Assembly: GCA_027574665.1 (NCBI GenBank)
Contig: CM050653.1
Location: 43,474,118-43,538,117, forward strand
Direction: 5' to 3'
From: Rhynochetos jubatus
Taxonomy: Eukaryota > Chordata > Aves > Eurypygiformes > Rhynochetidae
DNA length: 64,000 nt
Shown here: in pieces, positions 37,121 to 47,947 of the stretch
Position numbering within the stretch: the first letter of the stretch is position 1
Layout: each line of letters begins with the position of its first letter
Notes under the pieces: generated by a model
Told to the model about the DNA's origin: nothing
The model's input: only the letters and a program-made list of their open reading frames with translations
Databases searched by the model: none
Position numbers and translations under genes: made by a program

Positions 37121-40100
37121 TAGATAAAGAGCTAAACTGTACCTCAGTCAAGAATAAACAAATGTGATCGTCTACTGTTTATGAAAGATAGTAGCTTCAG
37201 GGAGCTCTGTTGTGAGAGGGGAATAAAACCCATAGGCCTGAGGAAATGGCGTGTCGTGTTCATCTAAGAAAGGAGTCTATCCATTGCACTGTTCAGTTTC
37301 ACCATGCTTTTTTTACAGTAGTCAGATCTCAGTCAAAAGTTGCCAGTATCCTAGGAAAACACGATGGCTTTTTCATGTAAAATGTTAACCATTAGTACCA
37401 GATGGGATGCATCCCAGCTAGGTTTTGCTATTTGTAAGCAGGTAGATCTAGTCTGAGGTAGCTTCAATGCCCAACAGAAAGAATAACATTCCTTCTACAC
37501 ACACCAGACAGAAATGGGTCCTGCCACAGGATTTCGCTCATCCTAAAGTACAAGCCAGATGTGTGACTTACCAGTTTCCAGTGGTACCTGTCTCTTTGCA
37601 TGGGAGTCCAGCTAGAGACAGGGAGCATTCAAGACTTTCAGCACCACAGCCCTGTTGTGTTGCCACAGAGTTAACTTGAGTTCAAGTGGTATCTGCGCGT
37701 TTTTTATGCAGATGATTTTGTTCAACACAGCACAAGGGGAGTTAATGCAGTACAATTGAACTCTGCAGTGAAAACACCTTCTGCAACCTAAACATGTCTT
37801 TCCCCATGCATCTCTCTGCATAGCATTGACTCTTTTACAGAGTAAACACCTTCCATGGAAAACCAAGTGCTAGACACTATGAGATGCAGCCCACAAGACT
37901 AATTAAGATGAACATGCACAATCAGTGCAGGAGATTGTGAAGCTCTGCATAGTCCAGAAACCATTTTAGATGGATTAGTTCAGGAGTGTGTCCAAGCTGA
38001 GTCCTGAGGGTTACTTATATTTTTATAGATTTTTAGCAGTTGCAGATAAATGATTAGAAAGTTATTGCTGAGACTCCTAGCTAATAAAGAGCTTAGTTAT
38101 GATAACAGAAATAAGAGTAGGATGGTATATGGAATGGCTTACCTTTGACACAGAGAGGTCACCTGGTTTTGTTAATGACATAGTCAAGCAATAAACCTTG
38201 TTACATGTGAATCTGTTAAACTGGAGTCTGTGTAGAATGGGAAATAGAAGTGAATTATCATCAAATTCCCTGAAATGACATTTATAAGGACATGATATGC
38301 TGACACCAAGCATTTTAATATAAGGTTAAGATCTTATAATAATATATTTGATAACTTTAATGAGACTTTTGGTGGAAGAAATATTTAACTGTAATATTTA
38401 ACTTCAGAAATTATAAACCCCAAACGCCTTGTGGGATATATTACCACTATAACTTAAAATTAACGTATACATACATTAAATAGTTATAAGGAAAAAAGGG
38501 ACATTTTTTGGGTAATGGAATGGTAGTAGTTCTGTCTCCTTTCACTTGCTCCTGCAGAGTGAAAGTCATAGTGAATATGAAAGAGAAACAAACTATTAAG
38601 AAGTTTAAGCCTCTTAACTTCAGATTAACTTCTGCCATGCAAGCATAATACATCCCATACTAGTGGATGACTTTCCTGCGATCTTTAGAAGGATGAACAT
38701 GAAAAAAAGTCTGGCTTTCTGAGCAGACTTTGTCTAGCAACCAACGTTAACATTAAAGGCTGAACTATGTTATTTCAAGCTGTAGCATATATACCTCACC
38801 AAATAAGGGACCAGCCAACTTATGTAAGAGAATAACCTGCCTCTGAGCAGAACTTATTAGCTTGGGCACAGTTCCACATTAGCGTGTCCAAACAGCTTTT
38901 GGATTGAATGTGTCTTCCATTTTACACCTTAGAAAATGAGCTAAGCTATTCCACAGCTGTCTCCACCTGACTCCATAGACATGCCTTCATAGTATAGCTT
39001 GGACCAAGGCCCTTCCCCAGCTTGCTGACACAAGTTGGCTGTCAACTACACTTATTTCCCAGATGATGTGAAGCAGCCGCAGCAAGTTGAGTTCTATATC
39101 TATATTTACAAGAAAGTCATTAGATGAGCACTCAATGTGTAGATTCTGAATTTTGGAGGTTGCTTAGAAAGTGTTGTGTGAAAGTAAATGGCTTGCCCTG
39201 CTTTCTTACTTCCTTAAAATAGGAATTGTCTGAAAAACGATTGCAGCTGAAACTGAAGACAGAAAAAACGTAGAAATTCCTGTCCTTGGCTATATGGATC
39301 AATCGATCTCCAGTGAAATGCAGACTGTCCTTGGATAAAGTTTAGGAACTCTTCTCTGAAAACCACATCTTCGTCTGTGGAACACCTATAGTTCACAAGA
39401 GAAGGATCATCCCGCTTAACGGAGAGCCTACAGGGACCCTGCTCTGGTGAGTGGCTGTGTTGCACTCAGTAATTGTTGTCGTTCTGGAAGGCTGTACAGG
39501 GAACGTGCACCCTCCCAAATCCTCAGTTCTTGAGTACATACGCTTCACTCTGTTCTGCTTCTCCTCCCCTTCTCAAAACCCAAAGCATTCTAGATTTGAC
39601 ATCTGCAATGTATGTGACAATTTCAGCATTATGGGGACATTTGCATCGTGATTGCATGATGCAGAGAAACTTGATGCAAGCCCAAAGCAAGAAAGGCCAT
39701 ATAAATGAGGAAAATACTATAAAGAAAAGACAGGGTTCAGCAGCCAAAAAAACCCCAGATATACCCATCAAAGAAATAGGAAAAAAGAAGGGGTGATGAA
39801 GGGGGCAGAAACAATTTAAATAAGACACTGATTTCATTGTTCATGTTTGGCAGTGTAAGAGGAAGAGGAAAATAGCTTTTCATAATGCTGCATGAACATT
39901 AATATTGACGGCCTCATGAAAGTAAATCTGGGTTTCTCAAGGGAGAAGAGCTCGAACACTTCTTTGCCATTTAAAGCTGAAGTTTGCATGGAGGAGGGTC
40001 ACAAAAGTCGTCAGTCTGTGTGCCATGGGTATTCAATACACCAAATATTTTTGTCAATGTGCCTGCTCAGATGTGTTGCTTGCTGGGTTATGTAAGAGGG

Positions 40101-40518
40101 GATGCCACAGCCGAGGCAGTGAGGCGGGAAGCCTGAAATGTTCCAAAAGACCAACTGGGATTTCCCCTGCTGCTATTGTCACAGCATAGCCGCTATTTTT
40201 AATTTAACCAGCATGAATGAAATTATTTGGTCATTTTCTAAACTTAGTCTGCTGCTCAAAAAAAGGATTCAGGCAATGCTTGTGGGATTTTCAACATGCT
40301 AGATTTTAAACACACCAATTTCCTGCCCAGTGGGGAGAAAGCTGGGAGACCAAGTAGCGCAGCCATGTCTGCCTCATGCAGTATTGTGATGTTTGATGAT
40401 GGGGGAAAATACTTGGGGCAAAGGTGGTAGAAAGCCAACTGAAACTGGCAACTCTGCTTGAAAAAGACAGAAATTAGTTTAGCCAGTGGTTGTATGGGGA
40501 TGCATCGTGAAACAATAG
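37121..40518. other. gene-free stretch
   Basis: No recognised gene. At 39214-39465 both strands carry protein-like frames, and the plus strand has a strong donor-like CTCTG|GTGAGT at about 39443-39453; neither is accepted as a gene. A left half of the REST/NRSF site (ttcagcaccac, 37637-37647) lacks its right half. The remainder is plain AT-rich DNA. Confidence 0.45.
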
Positions 40519-40625
40519 AGAGGGCAGTGTGATGTAATTAGTTATTACAGCAGAGGGATGGGAACCAAGATGGCTTGCTTTCCAGTGTTGTCCAAGTTAC
40601 ACACTGAGGACCTAGTCTTGCCAGG
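40519..40625 (+). repeat. MIR-like SINE fragment
   Basis: The order ggcagtgtgatgtaattagt, cagagggatgggaaccaag, then gttgtccaagttacac follows the 5' half of MIR: the tRNA-like start, the 'gggaxxcagga' stretch, then the 'ttgggcaagttac' core. Divergence is high. The assignment is by eye. Confidence 0.5.
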
Positions 40626-42488
40626 TACTAAATGTCTTCTGACTTAGATTCTTGTCTGTTTGTGATCTTGCCTTGTGGCCTTTCACCTTCACCTGCTTTA
40701 GCCAAACACTTGGACTACAAATACAGTTCAAAATGTTACTGGCTCACAAACTAGAGGTTTTGCTGACTCATTGTTTCTAGGTTAAAAGCACTCTACACAG
40801 ACATGAAGAGTTTTACAAGTTTGTTGGGGTTTTTTTTGAGAACCTGGTTCTAATAAGTTACAATGTCATATTGCTTTTTTTTTTTAGTGGAAATCATATG
40901 CTGCGGTTACATAAATCCCGTGATGCATCTCTGTAGGGTGTATTTGCATATGATAAATATACAAAACAATACTAGCTGTACCGTTGCTGAGGAAAGGACT
41001 CGGTAACAAAGACAGTGAAGTGTAAGAAGTCATATATGAGTCACATATGAAGCTAGAACTAACAGTTCCTGGACCCTGGCCCAGTGTACTTTCCTTCATC
41101 CAAAGGGTAAATTTGAGGGTAAAAAGTGTAACCATGTCCACAATTACTTGAATCCAGTGTTGAATATGTGACCTAGCAGACGTGTGATTCAAGAGATGCA
41201 GAGGAATTTGGGAGAATGTGATGAGTACTGGTACATTTTGAAAAGTTAGGAAATGACTAACAAATACTGCTATGCACTTGAAAATAATCCTTTTCCAGAG
41301 ATTTATAATTTGTTCCATGATTTTCATGAAACATCCTATCATGATCTCCAGCTCCAGTCTTGATATCCTCACTAAATCCCTTGTTTAGCCGTTCCTTCTT
41401 TCCTCTCTCCTCTCCGACCCCTAAATCCTACTGTATCCCCATCACAGATTCTTGCCACCATTTTTCTTTCTTTCCACAAGCCTCCAGTTCCTTTTTCTAT
41501 CATGTTTTCTCGGCAGTTTCCTCACATATCAGCTTCACACCCATTTGTACCCCGCATTTCTATCAGGCAGCTTCATCCTCCATATGTAACAAAAAGGGAG
41601 TATAAAGGGACAATAAAACCCCAGGAAAAACAAGCTCTTGGTCGTGATCTGTAACGTCCCAAAGCTGCAACTGTAGATAGGAAAAGCTCTGTCACTCCTG
41701 GCTCAGAGTGTTGTTGTACCCTTGGGAATTTCAGGTGCAAAGTGCTAGGGAGTCCCTCCTGAGCACTGATGAAGAGATTTTTCAAAGACCTGGACCCTGG
41801 TCAAGCTTGGTAGGATTTTCACTGAACATGGGAAAGGACATATCCATTGCGCAGAAATTGTCCCCTTACAACTTTCAGATTGCTTCTCCAAGGTGTGAAG
41901 TGCTGCAGCTGTTCAGAGAAAAGGTTGTGAACAGGCACAAACCCATTTAATTTGGCCATAACTTTGGAGGAGACAGGGAAGGATGAAGGGAGTGAGGGAA
42001 TGGAGGAGGAAGCGAGGGAAGGAAAGGTGACTTGGTCTGCAGCAGTCACGTGACTATAAAATTGAAACCTGTGAAATTTCAATGGTAAAACTGAAATTAT
42101 AACAAGCTTATAACAACAGAATATAGGGTATTATCAACAAAGTGTCAGGCAAACTTGCTCGCAGCTGATGCCATCAGCACCACCTCTTACTGCAATTCAC
42201 ACAGAGTAAGCTCATACTTTTTCTGTCATAGATAGGTTTTATGTTCCTGAAACACATCAGAGGGTGCTATTTTATCTGGAATGCTTATGGCCAAAAAATC
42301 TCGCTGTTGATCCTTGTGTTTTAAATATCAATTTACCATTTTAGATTTAGTGCTGTGTAAACAACAGAGGAATTAATATAATACTGTAGGAAATTCTAAC
42401 CCATCTGTGTATCAAGGTTTCGTTAGATTGCAAAATACATCAGTTTCAGCTATGACTTTGATAATACTAATACTTCTTTCTCTGTTGG

Positions 42489-42560
42489 CCTGATCCCGCA
42501 AAGTATGAGTTGACTTCTACAAAGCAGTCCCCCAAATATGTCAGAACTTTGTGAATCAGG
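42489..42560. repeat. short inverted-repeat (MITE-like) relic
   Basis: The left arm cctgatcccgcaaagt (42489-42504) pairs with the right arm actttgtgaatcagg (42546-42560) apart from a few substitutions and one gap. The arms begin and end with the CCTGAT word typical of an old palindromic repeat seen across sauropsids and other amniotes. The family name is not known to me. The hairpin-like layout is directly visible. Confidence 0.5.
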
Positions 42561-43084
42561 TACTCAGCTGCTGGAGCACTGAGCCTCAGTACATGAATTT
42601 TATTTGAATTCTGTGTTTGGTCTCTTCAAAGTCCAGTCTTTTGTCATTATAATTTACGTTCTTGCATATTCAGCTTGCAGACATTGTTTCTGTTGATCAC
42701 TTCAAACTTTGGCATGACTCCTAGTAAAACATGCAGCATTATGCACTGCGTACCAGATGTGGATTAACTAAATGGCGCTTGTGTTCCTAGAAATCAAGAT
42801 CCAAAAACGTACTTATGTACAAAAATGTACCATTCAGTATGATAAGCCGTACTTTAAGAACATTTCTATGGTGAAACGTGGCAAATGCTCAGTGACAAAC
42901 AGGAAATCTGTGTGCTGTTTAAAGACAGATTAGAAATAAATAAGTAAACCAATAAATAGCTCAGGATCACATTGAAAATATTGGGATGATTAGCTCCCCT
43001 GATGTGAACCTTTGACTCACCTTGTACTGTTCTGATGTTTTAACTGAAGAATTCAATTGCTTACAAGAAGGATGGGGTATCACT

Positions 43085-43400
43085 CGCAAAGTCCCGAGCA
43101 GGCGTGCGCTGTGTGGCGATCCCTACAGAGCTCTGCTAGAGCCTCTCGGGCCTGACTTTATTTATGGCACATGCAAGCGCAGTTCTGGGTAGCTTTGCAA
43201 CGTGAACTGTCACCCTGCAGAAACCAGCATTGTGATTCATTGTAATTCATTATTATTCTTTGTAATTAATAATTATTCTCCATTAATGGAGCTTTACAAA
43301 ATGCACATTGAAATACGCTCATTGCCACGCGGGCTCTCAAAATCAAATGGCTCTAGCTGTGATGAAAGCTGAGGCGTCCTCCCTGTCGAAGGCAGTCTGT
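43085..43400. promoter_or_regulatory. enhancer-like block (candidate conserved non-coding element)
   Basis: CpG-bearing words at 43094-43150 and 43325-43380 flank an AT-rich core with TAATTA at 43263-43268 and the 12-bp palindrome tccattaatgga at 43279-43290, both typical of homeodomain sites. The phrase attcattgtaattcatt precedes the core. No repeat family or supported exon was found here. The block resembles a developmental enhancer, which is inference only. Confidence 0.3.
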
Positions 43401-44628
43401 CATGCACTTTGAGAAAGGTTCTCAGGGAGGAAGGGGAGTGGTGGTGGGGACAGGATGCTGGAACAGCTCCAAACGTAGCAGTACAGCAGGGCTCCCCCTT
43501 TTCTGATAGCACCTGGCGGTTTTGCTGAAGACATCCTTGTGCATGTTTCTACTTCTGAATGAAGAGCCTGGCTAGAGGAGCTCCCAGGGGATGATGCCCA
43601 TGCTAACCTCTTTGCTTCCTGACCAAGACTCCTAAGCTTTCCATTCCTCCTGAGCCAAAGGCCAAAGCCTGCAAATTCTACAAAACCTTTCATCCAAACC
43701 TTTTTACCCCCAACTCCTTTTTCCACTGGCAAATCTCCCTTTCCTTCCAGCTTCCCAGTTCTCATCCTCCAGACCTGCACCAGCTTCAGGTGCCTCCAGG
43801 AAGGAGCATCCTGCTCCATACAGCCTGTACCCCATCCCTTCCTACCTCTCCTCCCCAGAGCTGCCAACCCAGCATGCTGCTCCCCCTCCTCTGCCCATCT
43901 CCCACTGCTGCACTCCCTTGCCCTCTTCTTGGCTGCTGAAGGTCACCTGTGCATGTCCCCTCCTCACTTGCCCACCAAGCAAGGCTTAGCTCTTCTTCTG
44001 ACAGTGTTTCATGAGTGCAGGCTGCAGATGTGCTTTCTGGGAGTCCACTCTGAGGGCAGAATTGGAAGATGTATTCTGGAAAAAAAGGCATATAAGTAAT
44101 TCCATTGCAATATTAAAAGAGGATGGAGGAATCATGAAAAAGAACAGTGTGGGGAAAAAAAAAACCAAATGTATATAGTGAGCATGGGGAGGGGAGAGGT
44201 GAGGCTTGAGGACCTGAGAGAAGGCATTAAGGTTGGTATCAGAGACTGAGAGTTCAGGTGATTTTGATGAGGTCAGAGATTAAGGTCACAGATGTGCTGA
44301 AGCATATCAGGAGGGTTGTTTCACTCTTAATTGTGGAGATCTGTGAGAGAAAGGTAGGACTCATGGCTTTTTTTTGCTTTCACCTAAACGAGACTGCACA
44401 GCATTATTCTGTGCTGGGAAGGGGAGTGTGTTTGGCCAAGGACAGAAGTTGTAATCTGCGGCATCCGGGAGATCTAGTGTTGGACACCTCCAGCAGGATT
44501 GTGCTGGATATGATACCGCTGCCTTTCAAACACAAACACATTTGCCTTTCAAAAACGTCTTTATGAGCCACTGATATGTCCAAGCAAGGAGAGATTTGAT
44601 AGGCACTTTGCAAAGTGTCGCAGGCGCC

Positions 44629-44641
44629 GGTGCTTAGCAAC
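44629..44641. promoter_or_regulatory. X-box-like palindrome
   Basis: GGTGCTTAGCAAC is one base away from a perfect GTTGCT-N-AGCAAC palindrome of RFX type. It lies next to a CpG-bearing phrase (gcaggcgccgg). It is weaker than the site at 17248-17261. Confidence 0.2.
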
Positions 44642-46070
44642 AGCACATCCGTGTTGTGACACAGCTGCACAAAGCTTGAAGCTACATCCTATGGCCTCGG
44701 TGGGGACAGATGATTATAGCCTCCTAACCCACACCAACAGAGGACTCTTGACTCTTTGTTAGGTATAATGCAACCATTATAACTACTGTCTGTGTTCTAG
44801 TTGGTGCTGTAGCTATAACCCTAGGTCTGTGTGAATAGCTTAACTTGCCTTTTTTTGCTTCTGGCTTCCATTGTCGTGACACTAGAGGGTGACAAAGACC
44901 CAAATGAGAACTATTTAGCACTGGAAACTTAAAATTCAGAGGAATTTCTTAAGACTAACAAGTCTTCCAGTAGAACAGGTGTGAAGATTCAGCATTGGTA
45001 ATGGCAGTTCAATAGAAGCTAGTGACACTTAATGGAAGCTTGTTTGATTCAGACCATCCCTGAACCAGATTTTTCAAAATGAAGATGGTGGTAAACAGAT
45101 TTTCTGGGACTTTTCCAGGACAAAGTTGAAAAGAATGGAGTGGTATTGCAAATTTGATGTAGTGACCAGAAATCTGAATTTTTAGAAGATGTGAAATAGA
45201 AGAGAAAAACACATAAACAAATTTAGGCACTAAAGTACTGTTTCTAATATGAACAGGAATTTTCAGTTACAGAATTATATAGAAAATTAAAGATTTTTAA
45301 AGAATTGTTTACAAATGTGAATACATTAGTTAGGAAGTGCAAAAGGTCCAGTTCCTGCCTTTACAACACTGAGGAAACCAGCCTCCGTTTCTAAAACAGT
45401 ATCATGCTTTGCTATGCCATTTTTATGGGCATAAAATGCATTTTGCACCTGAAAGCAGGGTTTGGATATCTATTGGTCTCTTGTAAACACATACATGGCA
45501 AGAGATTCAGGATCGAATCAACTATGTTTTCACTTCCAGATGCTGTAGCAATCATGTCAGACCTTGCATCACTTAAAAGGTGGTCCATTATGTGTGTTAA
45601 ATATTTAAATTTTTTAAAAATAGTAAGAAACGCTCTGTTGAGTTCCTTAACTTTATTTCCAGATTCAAAGTAATTGTTTAAGTGGAAGTTACATGACATT
45701 ACCAGCTCCCAGAGCCTTATCATGGATTTTGATGGAAACTGTAATGTACAGCACTCAGAAGTGTGTAAATCTCAGCTTTCATTTCTACAAAATATTTCCA
45801 GGCTGCAAGAGGGGGGAAAAAAAGAGTGGAAAAAAATGAACCTAAATTTCCAGCATCTGAAGTGTAATGAAAAGAACCTCCCTTTGTTATTTTAAAATGT
45901 TATTTTAATTTTTTTAGGCAGTCTTGTGATGTTTAGGCTTCCATTCATGACTCTCGGGGCTTGCTGTTGGCAGTATGGCATGAAAATGGCATCAGTCTGT
46001 GCTACCCGGGATCCCTGACTGCAGTGAGGGATTTACCCCACCCTTTCAAATGAGCAAAAGATGCGTGCAC

Positions 46071-46207
46071 ATCCTTGGAAGTGTTCAAGGCCAGGCTGGA
46101 TGAGGCTTTGAGCAACCTGGTCTAGTGGAGGGTGTCCCTGCCCATGGCAGGGGGTTGGGACTAGATGGTCTTTAAGGGCCCTTCCAACCCAAACTGTTCT
46201 ATGATTT
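46071..46207 (+). mobile_element. avian CR1 3' end, 5'-truncated
   Basis: This is the familiar bird CR1 tail. The order is tggaagtgttcaaggccagg, ctggatgaggctttgagcaa, cctggtctagtggagggtgt, ccctgcccatggcaggg, ggactagatggtctttaagg and cccttccaacccaaactg, ending in ttctatgattt, the octamer-type CR1 terminus. Only about 137 bp of 3' UTR remain, so it is a strongly 5'-truncated insertion. Its low divergence from the remembered consensus makes it much younger than the CR1 copies at 1840, 20300 and 35060. Confidence 0.95.
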
Positions 46208-47655
46208 GTATTGCAAAGACTGCATCCAAGGAAATATAAATGGAAGTCAGTGAAAAAGGAAGTAACTCAAAGCTCAGGGAAGGTGGGGAACATAATTTTG
46301 CTATGAGATCTGAGCCTCTAACTTGTATATTCAGGACACTCAAAAGAACTGTAGGTGAGAGATACCAAAAAACATGATTAAAATAATGCTGTTGAGGTGA
46401 ATGGAAAGGTACTTTGGTTTGCTTGCCACGTTTTTATTACACTATTTGTTTATTTTATTAAGCCTCTCAGGCTGTGGGTAGGTATCTGGATGATCATGAG
46501 GTATCCGGGCTATCTGTTATGTGTTTAGCAGCCCCACGGGCTGGGAAGTGCTGTTTATGAAGCTGTATGCTCACTGCCGATGGGGAGGAACACAGAGCTC
46601 TGTCCCCCCTTGCAGCAAACAGATGGCAGAGGAACCCCGCAGGAGCCGGCTGTTGTCCAGATTCACACCCTTGTGTAGGAGCTACTGGGCCAGCTCTGCT
46701 GCTGTTGTCGATGTTACAAAGCAGTAAACCACCAGATTTTTCAATGTGTGCTGTGGAGTCTGGTTTTACTCACAGAAATGGTCCCTGGGAAAGGGCTTTG
46801 TTGTGCTCGACATAAATCTACGGTGGAAAGCATGAATGCAACATCTCACCACTTTGTTTTATTCCACAAGCTTATTTTCTTTTGCCATTTAAAGGAAAAT
46901 GCCTACTTCCTCTCAGACAGTTCCTGTCTGTGGCTATTCTATTTTTCAGTAGGAAGATGGAAGGCTTTTTTTCCCCCCCCGATCTCCAGACATTTGCATT
47001 TCGCTTGTTTTCTCCTAATTCTTCATCACATACCTGCCATGAAAGTAACTCAGTATATTTCTGTTCTTTGACCATTGTTTTTGAGAGACTGAAATTAATT
47101 ATCTGTATCTTGGCATGTAAAAACCTAGAATATTCTCCACCTTTCTCTAAGTGACATTGTACTTTGGCAAGGGTTGCAAATTGTAACGTTATTAATATCG
47201 GTACTTAAAAAGTTCACCTAATCCCGTGCATTGCACAGAAACTATGCAGACACAGCATAGTCCTCCAGGAACATAAAAATAGGGTTGTAAAGATATTTAG
47301 TAGAGATATCAAGAATATATAATACAGAAAATCAATAAGGACTTGTAAGCTCTGAGTACATCTGCTTTTTAGAATCTGACAGTAGGAAGATGATACACTT
47401 ACTCATTTTGATGTCTACATTTATTTTAAGACTCTATCTATTTTTCAAATTATCTGAATAGGCATTGTGCTAAACTGCATGTAATCTCATCGTGATAAAT
47501 TTCTTAAATTCATCACTGTCATCCAGTCCTGTACCACTAGCTTGAAAACTTTGATCTTGAGCGTGTAAGACAAAGATAAAGCCACTAAGAAGAAGTTGTT
47601 TCATAAGTACTTACTGGTTTGATGGTTACAATCATGATTCTTTGCTGACATTTAC
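46208..47655. other. gene-free stretch
   Basis: No recognised content apart from a GC-richer part at 46500-46700 and an eight-C run at 46973-46980. Several overlapping frames of 60-107 codons on both strands have no splice support. Confidence 0.45.
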
Positions 47656-47947
47656 CATCTGTCATCACTGTAGTGTTTGTGGACTGGGTCTTCTATGGCC
47701 CATAGTCTTTCTGTTGCTTCAGAAACATAATTCTTATACGATTGGTAATGGGGACTTTTCCTGCTTTCAGAGAGATCCACAGAGGGAGAAGAGAATCTTA
47801 ATGGGTTGGTGACATCTCCTCTGCCCCTGGCTGAGGAACACAGGGCAAGCAGATCAGTACTTGGCTGCATGAGAGGTCTGCTGGGAACTGCTGCAGTCAA
47901 AACAGATTGGAAGTCTATAGCAGCACTGGCTTTGGTAGTGGAATCTT
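47656..47947 (-). CDS. candidate internal protein-coding exon, unknown gene
   Basis: A minus-strand open frame (47652-48023) becomes a clean exon when splice signals are considered. Upstream of 47947 the minus strand reads a long pyrimidine tract ending TGACTCCGCAG, a strong acceptor. At 47656 the exon ends CAGATG and is followed by GTAAATG, an acceptable donor. The exon would be 292 bp, enter with two bases of a split codon and leave two bases, so it is asymmetric (2+288+2). The encoded ~96 residues are serine-rich, with a charged, aromatic C-terminal part (YKNYVSEATERLWAIED). No domain, signal peptide or membrane segment is visible and I do not recognise the protein. The first in-frame stop (TAA) lies inside the donor, as expected for intron. 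The plus strand of the same block is also partly open (47806-48099) and has an acceptor-like cctgctttcag, so strand is not certain. No partner exon was identified. Confidence 0.35.

Larger units (their letters stand above)
40626..46070. other. gene-free stretch with regulatory-looking and low-complexity parts
   Basis: No gene recognised. The 162-codon minus-strand frame at 40884-41372 is long but has no recognisable domain. The stretch 41967-42029 is nearly all purine on the plus strand. The region 43560-43990 is pyrimidine-rich and GC-rich, which explains its 155- and 101-codon minus-strand frames as composition artefacts. An inverted repeat (42489-42560), an enhancer-like block (43085-43400) and an X-box-like site (44629-44641) are listed separately. 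Confidence 0.45.

Noticed and set aside
37637-37647. REST/NRSF half-site ttcagcaccac
   Set aside because: The right half of the RE1 element (ggacagcgcc) is absent at the normal spacing, so specific binding is unlikely.
40884-41372. 162-codon minus-strand frame
   Set aside because: Considered as a possible transposon or retroviral piece, but no motif of RT, integrase or envelope could be seen and no splice sites flank it.
43400-44091. 155- and 101-codon minus-strand frames
   Set aside because: The region is pyrimidine-rich on the plus strand, so stops are rare on the minus strand by composition. The peptides are low in complexity and have no splice context.
44258-44566. Plus-strand frame with an AAAG|GTAGGA donor-like site
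   Set aside because: The upstream acceptor is poor (no pyrimidine tract) and the frame extends through the supposed donor into sequence that is equally open, so there is no exon signature.
44878-44893. Third CTCF-like word (cactagagggtgac)
   Set aside because: Only about 11 of 14 core positions match, including loss of an important C, so it was not listed as a site.
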